Of a DNA stretch of 64,000 nucleotides, positions 7,252-15,380 are shown piece after piece. The DNA comes from Pseudoalteromonas sp. S2755. GTDB lineage: Bacteria; Pseudomonadota; Gammaproteobacteria; Enterobacterales; Alteromonadaceae. Position 1 is the stretch's first letter. Each line of letters begins with the position of its first letter. The stretch is taken from NCBI RefSeq assembly GCF_005886535.1, contig NZ_PNDS01000069.1, positions 1 through 64,000 of the forward strand, given 5' to 3'. A program made the position numbers and the translations under genes. The notes under the pieces are model-generated. The model was not told the DNA's origin, ran no database searches, and saw nothing but the letters and a program-made list of their open reading frames with translations.

Positions 7252-7336
7252 TCTGCGGATAATCCCTGGATTGTCATTGTTGATTAATACATTCACTCTT
7301 ATACTTTGCCAAAGAGTCGTCGTGTAGAGTAATGAG

Positions 7337-8293
7337 ATGCTGAGGTTTTTTTCGATTGAACACGGTGTAATTTCCGAAATGGAACCAAGCACCGACACCC
7401 CGATTGAAATAGCAATCAAAAACGCCCATTGGATAGATACTATTAATCCCACTGAGGAGGAGCGAGTTGCCCTGGCAAACACGCTAAATATTACCCTTCC
7501 TGGTGCGGATGATGTAGAGGAAATCGAAGCCTCTTCGCGCTGTTTTATCGACAGCGAAGGTCTGCATGTACACGCTTTGTTTATGTCTCCCAATGACGGG
7601 CGTTTTAATACGGTGACCGTGGCCTGCTTATTACAAAAAAACTGCTTATTAACCATTCGTGATGACGAACTTGCGGATTTTAGGTTGCTGCGACTGCGTG
7701 CGCGTAAAGGGCAAGTGGCGTGCGATAACCCAAAACAGCTGTTAGTGACTTTGTTCGACCAAAAAGTCGAAAACCACGCGGATATGCTTGAGGATATGCA
7801 CCACCAGCTTGAAAAGCTCAGTGCCTATGTGCTTGAGGAAGAAGACTCAGATCTTGAAGAAGCCGTTAGTCGTATTTCAAGGCTAGAAGATGCCAACGGT
7901 AAAGTGCGCTTATGTTTGATGGATACGCAGCGCAATATCTCGTTTTTAATGCGTCATGTGGGGGTGCAATCTGAGGAGCGAGAAACGCTACGGGAAGTCA
8001 CACGAGATATCGAAACGCTAATGTCGCACTGCGCCTTTCTCTTCGATAAAGTGAATTTTTTGATGGACTCTACGCAGGGATTTATCAATATCGAACAAAA
8101 CCAAATTATTAAAACCTTTTCCATTGCCTCTGTCGTATTTTTGCCACCCACTGTGGTTGCCAGTGTGTATGGAATGAATTTTAATAATATGCCAGAGCTA
8201 AACTGGGCCTGGGGCTACCCTTTTGCCATTGCTATTATGCTGCTGTCTGGTTTTGCGCCTTATCTATTCTTTAAACACAAAGGTTGGCTTTGA
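7337..8293 (+). CDS. corA: Magnesium/cobalt transporter CorA
   Basis: A 318-residue inner-membrane Mg2+ channel of the CorA family. The sequence follows enterobacterial CorA closely (RLCLMDTQRNISFLMRHV, FINIEQNQIIKTFSIASVVFLPPT). The signature loop YGMNFNNMPEL (around residue 278) lies between the two C-terminal membrane helices, and the end FFKHKGWL is typical. The length matches the family (about 316). It is a single gene, tail to tail with the GNAT gene that follows, with one base between the stops. Confidence 0.95.
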   Translation: MLRFFSIEHGVISEMEPSTDTPIEIAIKNAHWIDTINPTEEERVALANTLNITLPGADDVEEIEASSRCFIDSEGLHVHALFMSPNDGRFNTVTVACLLQKNCLLTIRDDELADFRLLRLRARKGQVACDNPKQLLVTLFDQKVENHADMLEDMHHQLEKLSAYVLEEEDSDLEEAVSRISRLEDANGKVRLCLMDTQRNISFLMRHVGVQSEERETLREVTRDIETLMSHCAFLFDKVNFLMDSTQGFINIEQNQIIKTFSIASVVFLPPTVVASVYGMNFNNMPELNWAWGYPFAIAIMLLSGFAPYLFFKHKGWL

Positions 8294-8294
8294 C

Positions 8295-8747
8295 CTAGAG
8301 GTGTAGCTTCATTTCCAGCAGGCAAGGTGTAAATCCCGCTTTTTCATAAGCGCGAACTGCTGCGGCGTTACTACAGTATACATCAAGGTAAAAGTCGTTG
8401 ACGTTTTGGGTTTTACACCAAGCGATTAAGTGCTCCATGATCTCTTGATTCAAACCTTTACCACGATGCTCAGGTGTTACATACATAAAACCAAGATAAC
8501 CATGCTGCGTATGTTGTAGCTGCTGTTTCGATGCTCTGATCTGCACATACCCTGTTGCCACTATTTGCTCTGACACTTCTCCAACAACCACTAACGTATT
8601 CGAACAAGTGAGTAATTTCTCAAGATCATAGTATTTAGCGTCTTGTAATTTAATTGCTGCGTTATACGGACGCTCCGCTTCAATCACTTGCTGTTCTAAG
8701 TCTAGAAGTGTGGTTAAGTCGTTGATGGTGGCTGCTCTAATTTTCAT
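8295..8747 (-). CDS. GNAT family N-acetyltransferase
   Basis: A 150-residue GNAT. The CoA-binding segment is GFMYVTPEHRGKGLNQEIMEHL, and the C-terminal NAAAVRAYEKAGFTP is characteristic of RimI-like family members. It is convergent with corA (one base between stops). The acceptor is unknown. Confidence 0.8.
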   Translation of the reverse strand: MKIRAATINDLTTLLDLEQQVIEAERPYNAAIKLQDAKYYDLEKLLTCSNTLVVVGEVSEQIVATGYVQIRASKQQLQHTQHGYLGFMYVTPEHRGKGLNQEIMEHLIAWCKTQNVNDFYLDVYCSNAAAVRAYEKAGFTPCLLEMKLHL

Positions 8748-8757
8748 ATTTTTCCTT

Positions 8758-8789
8758 AAAAAAAGCCACCTTAGCTTAACTAAGGTGGC
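8758..8789 (-). terminator. Intrinsic terminator of the AztD-like gene
   Basis: A perfect 10-bp stem, GCCACCTTAG with CTAAGGTGGC, around a five-base loop, followed on the minus strand by seven T. It lies 57 bases after the stop of the gene at 8846-10198. Confidence 0.9.
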
Positions 8790-8845
8790 AAAGCCACTAT
8801 CTACAGTGTTAAAAATTGTCAGGGACTACATGAGTTAGCTAAGTA

Positions 8846-10198
8846 TTAATGGTCGTGAGACTCCTCTGCTGCAATACCAAGCCATACTAGTTTTTCTGGT
8901 ACGTAATCTAGTTCAAACGTGTCTACTAATTTGGCTTCTTCTAAATCAAACTTTTTGATTTGTTTTGCAATTGGGTCGCTCACATATACCGCTTGCTCTG
9001 AATGAGAGAATGTAATTTGGAAACCGTGACCTTCTGGCATCGTAGTTAAATCGGCATCGCTAACTTGTACTTCACCTGCTGCTTCAAAATGGTGCTCACC
9101 ATCATGATCATGACCGGCAAAAATGCTGAGCTTACCTGCTGTATCCATCACTACAACATGCTCACCCGCAAAGCTAAATCCAAAGCTCGCGATGCGATAG
9201 TTATCACTTACTTGCCATTCAAGCTTTTCGATATGGCCATGCTCTGGGTCAACCATCAGCACATCATTACCTGCTAATGCGATAAATTGCTCTGCATCAT
9301 GGTGACCTTTAAGGGTACGAACTCGCTGCCCGTCAGCAAAGTAATCTGGATTGGCGAGTTTTACTGCACTGAAGCTTTCGCCTTGCTGAGTGATAACCGC
9401 AACACCGTCACCGCAACCAAATGCCACTGCTTCTTCATTTTGTGCGCTGCCGTGAAGTGCTGGACAGCTTACGTTAAATACTTGCTCTTGATGGAAATGG
9501 TCACCATGCGCATGATACAAACCAATTTGCGAGGGTAGAGAAGTTTCAGTTTGAGGGTCTCTGATCGTACTAATTAGAAATTCGCCTCGAGCTTGCGCTG
9601 CACCGTGCATGTAAGTGTCATAATGTAGCGCAGCGACTTCGCTTTGATCGCCGCTAATATGCGCCTCAGTGAACATCGCGGCACTGGCATTTTGTTGGCT
9701 GTCTTTGTCGCCATCAGAGAACACAGCAATACCCGACTCACCCACTGTAACATGTGTTGGCTTCACTGATTCTAAATGGAACGAAGTAAGTGCAGGCGCT
9801 TCTTCATGAGTATGGTGATGGTCGCCATGTTCTTCCTCATATAAACCACCATCAATAAATTCCACTAAACCTTGGTCTCGTTGTACCAACACAGCAAAGC
9901 GGTGATTTTCAGAGCTATATACATATTTTGGATAGTGGGTAACACCAATTGAGTCAATAAGTGATTTATCCGCCGTTGAGTACACATTCACAACGTTACT
10001 ATCTGCACTAGTGACTATCAGGCGACCATTTGCGTCTGTGATCGCATCTCCATGATCGTGATCATCATGACCATCGTTATCGTTACCATTGTCTTGTGTT
10101 GGCGGGTCTACTTTTACGATTGTATGTTCAGTACCACCACAAGCGGAAAGAAGAATTGCGGAAATGGCAACTGCCAAAAGTTTACCTTTTAATACCAT
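8846..10198 (-). CDS. AztD-like zinc-binding beta-propeller lipoprotein
   Basis: A 450-residue exported protein. The signal peptide ends in a lipobox, LLSAC with Cys20, so it is likely lipid-anchored in the envelope. Histidine-rich clusters occur after the lipobox (GHDDHDHGD), near residue 120 (HGDHHHTHEE), in the middle and at the very C-terminus (ESHDH). The rest has repeated short beta motifs typical of a propeller. This pattern matches AztD, a periplasmic zinc metallochaperone that passes zinc to the AztC binding protein of an ABC transporter. No aztABC genes are in the window. Two Zur-box-like palindromes lie just upstream, which supports a role under zinc starvation. Confidence 0.7.
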   Translation of the reverse strand: MVLKGKLLAVAISAILLSACGGTEHTIVKVDPPTQDNGNDNDGHDDHDHGDAITDANGRLIVTSADSNVVNVYSTADKSLIDSIGVTHYPKYVYSSENHRFAVLVQRDQGLVEFIDGGLYEEEHGDHHHTHEEAPALTSFHLESVKPTHVTVGESGIAVFSDGDKDSQQNASAAMFTEAHISGDQSEVAALHYDTYMHGAAQARGEFLISTIRDPQTETSLPSQIGLYHAHGDHFHQEQVFNVSCPALHGSAQNEEAVAFGCGDGVAVITQQGESFSAVKLANPDYFADGQRVRTLKGHHDAEQFIALAGNDVLMVDPEHGHIEKLEWQVSDNYRIASFGFSFAGEHVVVMDTAGKLSIFAGHDHDGEHHFEAAGEVQVSDADLTTMPEGHGFQITFSHSEQAVYVSDPIAKQIKKFDLEEAKLVDTFELDYVPEKLVWLGIAAEESHDH

Positions 10199-10220
10199 GA
10201 GAGAGATCCTATTTATATTT

Positions 10221-10257
10221 ATGTTATACCATAACTTTAAATATGTTATCTTATCAC
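10221..10257 (-). promoter_or_regulatory. Two Zur-box-like palindromes
   Basis: GTTAT-ACC-ATAAC at 10223-10235 is a perfect palindrome and GTTAT-CTT-ATCAC at 10245-10257 has one mismatch. They resemble the core of the gammaproteobacterial Zur box (GTTATAnnATAAC). The sites are 22 bases apart and about 25 bases upstream of the AztD-like start codon, where a zinc-loaded repressor would block transcription. Confidence 0.6.
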
Positions 10258-10372
10258 AAATATAAAAACAACATCCCAGCTATCCTTCTATTGACTATTT
10301 AACACGCAACCCCAATAGTGAACTAATAATTCGACAACGACAAAGCTATCAGTAGGTAAAAAGGACTGTTTA

Positions 10373-10978
10373 ATGGACTATTTGGTTGCCATTACCTTAT
10401 TTGCAATTGCATCTTCCGTAACGCCCGGCCCAAACAATATTATGGTAATGACGTCTGGTGTTAATTTTGGCTTAAGGAGAAGCATTCCACTGCTAAGCGG
10501 TATTTGTGTAGGATTTTCGATTATGCTTTTGTTAGTCGGCTTAGGTTTTGCGCAGCTTTTTGAGTTATTTCCTAATTTGCACTTTATTTTAAAGTGCATT
10601 GGCGTCATTTATCTTCTATATCTTGCCTACCTTGTCGCGATGTCTTCACCTACAACTGATGCAGACGCAAGCTCTCAACCTTTTTCGTTTTTAAAAGGCG
10701 CACTATTTCAGTGGGTAAACGCAAAAGCGTGGATTGTGGCAATAGGTGCTATTTCAACTTATACCTCCACTGGCGCAGATTTTATGAGCCAAAACTTGAT
10801 GATCACCACTGTCTTTTTATTGGTGTCATTTCCTTGTGTTGGGATCTGGTTGGTGTTTGGCTCATCACTCAAGTACGTGTTAAAAAATGAGCAAAGCCTT
10901 AGGTGGTTTAATGTTGTGATGGCTGCATTACTTGTACTCTCAGTAATGCCCATCGTGCTGGAGATCTTTGCAGGATAA
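10373..10978 (+). CDS. LysE family translocator
   Basis: A 201-residue inner-membrane protein with about six hydrophobic segments. The N-terminal family signature SVTPGPNNIMV is present, followed by GVNFGLRRSIPLLSGI and later NAKAWIVAIGAI, as in LysE/RhtB amino-acid exporters. Substrate unknown; homoserine, threonine or lysine efflux is typical of the family. It is divergent from the AztD-like gene, so the control region is shared. Confidence 0.85.
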   Translation: MDYLVAITLFAIASSVTPGPNNIMVMTSGVNFGLRRSIPLLSGICVGFSIMLLLVGLGFAQLFELFPNLHFILKCIGVIYLLYLAYLVAMSSPTTDADASSQPFSFLKGALFQWVNAKAWIVAIGAISTYTSTGADFMSQNLMITTVFLLVSFPCVGIWLVFGSSLKYVLKNEQSLRWFNVVMAALLVLSVMPIVLEIFAG

Positions 10979-10992
10979 TTCCCTGCAAAGAT
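10964..10992. terminator. Hairpin spanning the lysE stop codon
   Basis: ATCTTTGCAGG pairs with CCTGCAAAGAT over 11 bp around a seven-base loop that contains the stop codon. The T-run after it is weak. It probably terminates the LysE gene, and perhaps the convergent small gene. Confidence 0.5.
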
Positions 10993-11023
10993 TACCGTGT
11001 TATTATTACTTGTTGTCCGTTTT

Positions 11024-11182
11024 TTACCGACGGGCGATCACCCACACAGCATGCACAATTCCTGGTATATAACCCAACAAAGTCAGCAAAATATTTAACC
11101 AAAAAGCCCCGCCAAGACCGACTTGTAAGAATACACCGAGCGGTGGAAGCAATATTGCAATTATGATCCTCAATAAATCCAT
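11024..11182 (-). CDS. YqaE/Pmp3 family small membrane protein
   Basis: A 52-residue protein, MDLLRIIIAILLPPLGVFLQ at the start, with two hydrophobic helices (about 5-22 and 26-49) and the family motifs LPPLGVF and LLGYIPGIVHAVWVI. AGGAGAGAAC lies before the ATG. Pmp3/YqaE proteins are small inner-membrane proteins linked to membrane potential and salt stress in yeast and bacteria. It is divergent from the MgtC-like gene. Confidence 0.9.
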   Translation of the reverse strand: MDLLRIIIAILLPPLGVFLQVGLGGAFWLNILLTLLGYIPGIVHAVWVIARR

Positions 11183-11284
11183 TGTTCTCTCCTAAAAGTT
11201 ATAGACGCTTTCATGTTGCATGGGTTATGCCAACTCAAAGGAATGCCTTTTGCATTAACCCAACAACAGTATAGGAGATAAAAA

Positions 11285-11725
11285 ATGCCAGATTGGATTA
11301 ATCTTGACTTAGCACTCATTTGGTATCACTTTTACCAAATTATTTTTGCGTTTTTACTTACATTACCTTTGGCTATTAATAGAGAAAGTCGCTCTGATAG
11401 CGCGGGGCTTAGAACATTCCCATTAGTCGCTATTTCCTGTTGTGCATTTATCTTAACAAGTATGGATGTTTATGAGTCACACGAAGCGCAAGCAAGAGTA
11501 ATGTACGGTGTTATTACTGGAATTGGCTTTATTGGTGGCGGCTCGATTGTGAAAAATGATAATTCTACGCATGGCACAGCAACCGCTGCAGGTATTTGGT
11601 TAACCGGGGCAATAGGGATCTCAAGCGCATATCAACGATATGAAATCGCAATTGTATTAAGCGCGGTCGGGTTTTTGGTATTTCGCTTACTAGAACCTTA
11701 TAAAAAGCCTTCGAGTTCGCAATAG
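11285..11725 (+). CDS. MgtC/SapB family membrane protein
   Basis: A 146-residue membrane protein with the MgtC core: INRESRSDSAGLRTFPLVAI and GVITGIGFIGGGSIVKN followed by GTATAAGIWLTGAIGIS. Four hydrophobic segments. It lacks the long C-terminal soluble domain of Salmonella MgtC, so it is the short SapB type. AGGAGATAAAAA precedes the ATG. The family is linked to Mg2+ limitation and ATP-synthase control in pathogens; the role here is unknown. Confidence 0.85.
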   Translation: MPDWINLDLALIWYHFYQIIFAFLLTLPLAINRESRSDSAGLRTFPLVAISCCAFILTSMDVYESHEAQARVMYGVITGIGFIGGGSIVKNDNSTHGTATAAGIWLTGAIGISSAYQRYEIAIVLSAVGFLVFRLLEPYKKPSSSQ

Positions 11726-11727
11726 AC

Positions 11728-11964
11728 TTACGTTGAACCTTTCGTTCTTTTGCTCGATACTTGACGCTTGAGCTCTAATTTTTCACCAAAGAAGTATTCG
11801 TAAACGATAACAGAAGTAAAATAGAAAAACCCGAACACACTGATGTCAATTAGCAATTTACCGAAATCAAAGGGATCTTTGAATAAAAAATATTCAAAAT
11901 CAGTAAGGTAAAATACTAATTTAGTCAAAAAAAGTGCGGGTAAAAGTGAAATAACAAATTTCAA
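11728..11964 (-). CDS. Small hypothetical membrane protein
   Basis: A 78-residue protein with two hydrophobic stretches (residues 3-20 and 38-58) and a basic C-terminal tail (ELKRQVSSKRTKGST). The start is a TTG, supported by AAGGAC six to seven bases upstream. Not recognised. It is convergent with the MgtC-like gene, with two bases between stops. Confidence 0.55.
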   Translation of the reverse strand: MKFVISLLPALFLTKLVFYLTDFEYFLFKDPFDFGKLLIDISVFGFFYFTSVIVYEYFFGEKLELKRQVSSKRTKGST

Positions 11965-12116
11965 ATTAATGTCCTTTTAATTTGCCTGAGGTACCATCCG
12001 AAGTGCAGTTTACCTGCTTTCTTTCTAGATTGCACGCAATATACATTTTATTTCGATAGTTTACAAAGGGTTACTATCTTATCAACTGAGCGCTAGACTC
12101 AGCTGATAACGGAACA

Positions 12117-13823
12117 TCAAAACTTGATAATAGTTGAAACTGCTTCCTCGCTTGCCGTTTCAATAGACATTTTCAGTTCACGATTTTGCCAATCAATGTC
12201 TATCAAGCCGTAGTTACTTCCGGATTTATTAATCAAATGGCGGTTAGATGTTGTCAACTTTGCGATGTCTTTGCTTAATGCACCAACTCGTCCGGTTGGA
12301 ATACTGGCACCTGCTGGCGCACAGTTGCCCCATTCACCCTCAATACCTTTTTGGTTATCATCCACTTGGGTATAACACCAAGGCTTATCGTTGTCTCGCG
12401 TGATACAACCTTGATAGGTTACACCTGCATATTTGAACGGTAACTGACATGCTTTGGCAAAATTGCCATCCCCTTTGTCATCTGCGTAAATCGGTAACCT
12501 TAATGGGTTTTCGATATGATAAGGCCAGTTTTGACCAAATCCTGATGCCGTCACTTCGTAGACGTTAACCGCTTGACCATATGTGCTGCTTGCTGGAATA
12601 GTCTTTTGCAAAAGCTCTCCCCAATGTTGGTCGCCAGACAAAAACACAACGGCCTTTGTCTTACCTTCGTTCACTGATTTCTGTACCAACCTAAGCAAAC
12701 GCTCTCTTTGCGCTGGCATTTCAGCCCAAGACTCATAACTAGTACCAGACATATTTGTTTCTTCTAACGACGCGATGGCAGCATTAAAGGTTTTGCCGTC
12801 TCCATAAGCACAGTAGTTAGTTTTACTTCTGCCTTGATGCAGCGGAGGCAGTACTTGAATGCCGCTTGCAATGAGCTTAATTTCTGATGGCTTTTGTAAC
12901 TCTTGCTCAAGCCATTGCCACTGCGCCTCTCCCAATATGGTGCTACTTTCACCTTCACACGTTCCGTAACTTGAGAAGGTTGGAGAGCGGAAGTAACGGG
13001 CATCCAATGTGATCACATGTGTGGTTTCGCCCGAGCCACCCAGCATTTTGGCTTCGTAAATACCAGCCTGACCGCTTAGTCTTGGGTCAGCCTTATCAAC
13101 ATCAAAGTGACGTAAGTATTCTTTCTGTGCGTTTACTCTCTGTGGATAATGTTTGCCTTCATTGTTCCAACCAAAATCGTGGTCATCCCAAGTCGCCATC
13201 ACTGGGATCTTAGCCTCTAAAAACTTGCGATATTCACTATTGTTCTTTTTATCATCGTACTTCTGGCGCATCACTGCCATATCGGTGGTATCTGCGTAGA
13301 TATTGTCCCCTAACCAAAGAAATAGGTCCGGTTGTTGACCAATTAGTTTAGCGAGCGCTTCGGGCATATCTCCTTTGGTTTTGAAACATGAGCCAAGCGC
13401 AACTCTATCTAATCGCTTACTTTGTAGGGGCTGAGTGTGAGCTAAAAGCGCTGGCGGCGCTTCTGGTTGGCATTCTTCCCAGCCGCCTTCTTCAACATAG
13501 CACCAAGGTGCGGTGTGATTTCGGGTTGTACAGCCATAAAATTTTTCACCCTGATACTCAGATGGCGTTTTACACGCTTTTCCGGTTACTGTTTTGAATT
13601 CTGGGATGGTTTCTGTTCTGACATGACCCCATGTTGCGCCTTCAATGCTTTGTTTTAAATAGCACCACTGCGAACCTGAATTATTTTTATCCGTCGTCCC
13701 TTGATACTGTGCGGCTAGATAGTTAAAAGTGGATTTACAAGACTCGTAGTGAACTTCAGGTTCTGCATTGGCGACGCTGCTCATGAGCATCAACACGGCT
13801 GGCGTGAGAGTGTAAGTTTTCAT
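12117..13823 (-). CDS. PhoD-like alkaline phosphatase with three kringle/FN2-like modules
   Basis: A 568-residue secreted protein (signal peptide ending VANA, residue 20). The core at about 138-450 is a PhoD-type metallophosphatase: LGSCFKT, FLWLGDNIYAD (GDN at 172-174), ATWDDHDFGWN and FLSGDQHWGE supply the metal ligands. Two cysteine-rich modules precede it (Cys29 to about 66 and Cys84-Cys118) and a third follows (Cys459-Cys501). Modules two and three share the pattern C..P..Y.G..Y.GC...N..PWCY....G.W..C, which recalls fibronectin type II or kringle folds; module one is looser. Probably a periplasmic or secreted phosphodiesterase or phosphatase, with the modules for binding a polymer or surface (inference). 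Confidence 0.8.
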   Translation of the reverse strand: MKTYTLTPAVLMLMSSVANAEPEVHYESCKSTFNYLAAQYQGTTDKNNSGSQWCYLKQSIEGATWGHVRTETIPEFKTVTGKACKTPSEYQGEKFYGCTTRNHTAPWCYVEEGGWEECQPEAPPALLAHTQPLQSKRLDRVALGSCFKTKGDMPEALAKLIGQQPDLFLWLGDNIYADTTDMAVMRQKYDDKKNNSEYRKFLEAKIPVMATWDDHDFGWNNEGKHYPQRVNAQKEYLRHFDVDKADPRLSGQAGIYEAKMLGGSGETTHVITLDARYFRSPTFSSYGTCEGESSTILGEAQWQWLEQELQKPSEIKLIASGIQVLPPLHQGRSKTNYCAYGDGKTFNAAIASLEETNMSGTSYESWAEMPAQRERLLRLVQKSVNEGKTKAVVFLSGDQHWGELLQKTIPASSTYGQAVNVYEVTASGFGQNWPYHIENPLRLPIYADDKGDGNFAKACQLPFKYAGVTYQGCITRDNDKPWCYTQVDDNQKGIEGEWGNCAPAGASIPTGRVGALSKDIAKLTTSNRHLINKSGSNYGLIDIDWQNRELKMSIETASEEAVSTIIKF

Positions 13824-13991
13824 CGTTTCCTCGGTATTTGAATGTTGGCATCCTTGCTAGTTTTCCTTGCGGGAACGGAGTCTAATTCGGCAATGTTAAA
13901 TTTTAGTTTAATATTTATTTCAAGTTCACATTTACTTCTGCATCGATGAAATAATACGAAAGAAGCTCAATTAAAGAGTCATAACTAGACC

Positions 13992-14894
13992 TTATGGCAA
14001 GTGGTTAATAAGCCAATCAACAAATACTTGGATCCGAGCGCTTTTTGGTGAATAGGGATCGAATAACACATAGCGTTGCCATACCACAGGGTGAGGGATA
14101 TCAAAAAGCTGCACAATAAGTCCAGCTTGTTGAAAGTCTAAAAATAGCTCTTTGGAGACGATTGCAACACCTTGGCCTTTAAGCGCCGCACTCAATGCCA
14201 TGTCATTAGAAGAGACTCGAGTGTGTGGGCCTTTGGCACAAATACTTGAACCGCATATCCCCTGAGACTCAAACCACTGCTCCCAGCTTACTTTGTCATC
14301 GTCGTGGTGAATAAGGTTGCACCTTGCTAAATCACTCGGAGACTTAATTTGCAGCGCTTCTTTGTAGCTTGGTGAACAAACAGGATAGTTGCTATCTTCC
14401 CCCAGATATAACTGCTCAAGTCCGGCGGGACACGCTAACTCTCGCTTAGTAGAAAACCGGATCGCGATATCAATATGATTTAAACGAATATCTTCAAAGC
14501 GATTAGAGCCAAGCACCCGAATTTGGATGTCGTCATGAGCTTCGTAAAACGAGCTTAGGTTAGGCATTAGCCATAAAGAGCAAAAAGACTGGGTTGACGT
14601 TATGGTCAAGCTACCAGCCAATTCTTGCGTTTGAATTTGATTTAATCCCCCAATAATGCGCTTAAACGCACTTTGAGTAGACATTAACAACACTCCGCCG
14701 GCTTCAGTTAAATGCATGTTGCGGCCTTTTCTTACAAAAAGCTTAACTGCAAGTGCATTTTCCAGTTGCCGCATTTGTTGACTTACTGCCGCTTGCGTAA
14801 TATTCAATTCGAGCGCAGCTTGAGTGTAACTTTGGAGCCGAGCTGCACTCTCAAAACAGCGTAGTGCACTTAAGTGCCTTAACCTCTTATCCAT
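13992..14894 (-). CDS. LysR family transcriptional regulator (GcvA-like)
   Basis: A 300-residue LysR-type regulator. The winged HTH is at residues 5-65 (LSALRCFESAARLQSYTQAALELNITQAAVSQQMRQLE is split over helix-turn-helix positions), and the rest is a periplasmic-binding-like effector domain with features of the GcvA subgroup (LRCFESAARL, RFSTKRE). The nearest divergent units are a 32-codon mini-ORF and the M1 aminopeptidase, which are candidate targets. Effector unknown. Confidence 0.85.
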   Translation of the reverse strand: MDKRLRHLSALRCFESAARLQSYTQAALELNITQAAVSQQMRQLENALAVKLFVRKGRNMHLTEAGGVLLMSTQSAFKRIIGGLNQIQTQELAGSLTITSTQSFCSLWLMPNLSSFYEAHDDIQIRVLGSNRFEDIRLNHIDIAIRFSTKRELACPAGLEQLYLGEDSNYPVCSPSYKEALQIKSPSDLARCNLIHHDDDKVSWEQWFESQGICGSSICAKGPHTRVSSNDMALSAALKGQGVAIVSKELFLDFQQAGLIVQLFDIPHPVVWQRYVLFDPYSPKSARIQVFVDWLINHLP

Positions 14895-15016
14895 AAGCTC
14901 AACTTATATTAATTGTAATTAACTATCGTTGGTATCCTGCCATATTTTGACCCAAGATACAGTCATAAATTACTTAACCTAAACTCAGGTTACTCACTAT
15001 TACAACAGGAACAACA

Positions 15017-15115
15017 ATGAATTATTGCAAACCAAAGCCGAAGTCATGGTTATTACACTGGTTAACCATAATCGGAGCCTATCTGAAGTTAGAACACATA
15101 GTGAAATATAAGTAG
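15017..15115 (+). CDS. Possible 32-aa small protein
   Basis: ATG preceded by AGGAACAAC. The product begins MNYCKPKPKSWLLHWLTIIG, has one short hydrophobic stretch and a basic C-terminus, and could sit in the membrane. It starts 122 bases from the LysR start on the opposite strand, the usual place for a LysR target. No family recognised, so this could be chance. Confidence 0.35.
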   Translation: MNYCKPKPKSWLLHWLTIIGAYLKLEHIVKYK

Positions 15116-15380
15116 TGTCAATATCTGGCAACATGAGCAAGTACGGTGGAGTCTATTACAATTTTTGTTACACAAAAAGTCGACCACTAATACAAAACAG
15201 CTCATTGAAATAATTAAATATTTTTAATTATTACTGGATAGTGAACCTTTTCCTCCGCTCTTTTTACAGCAAGTTTTGTTAAAGTAAATGGAGCATTATG
15301 CTCATTGTATGTTGTTCACACCTAGTGACAACATACAGCACATTGATTACAACAATAACAAATATGGATAAAGGATTTTT
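15116..15380. other. Leader region of the M1 aminopeptidase gene
   Basis: An AT-rich region with two palindromes close to the gene: GAGCAT-T-ATGCTC at 15291-15303, and a longer inverted repeat at 15306-15337 whose arms TGTATGTTGT and ACAACATACA flank a 12-base centre. These may be operators or an mRNA hairpin. No open frame with a credible start is seen. Confidence 0.5.
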
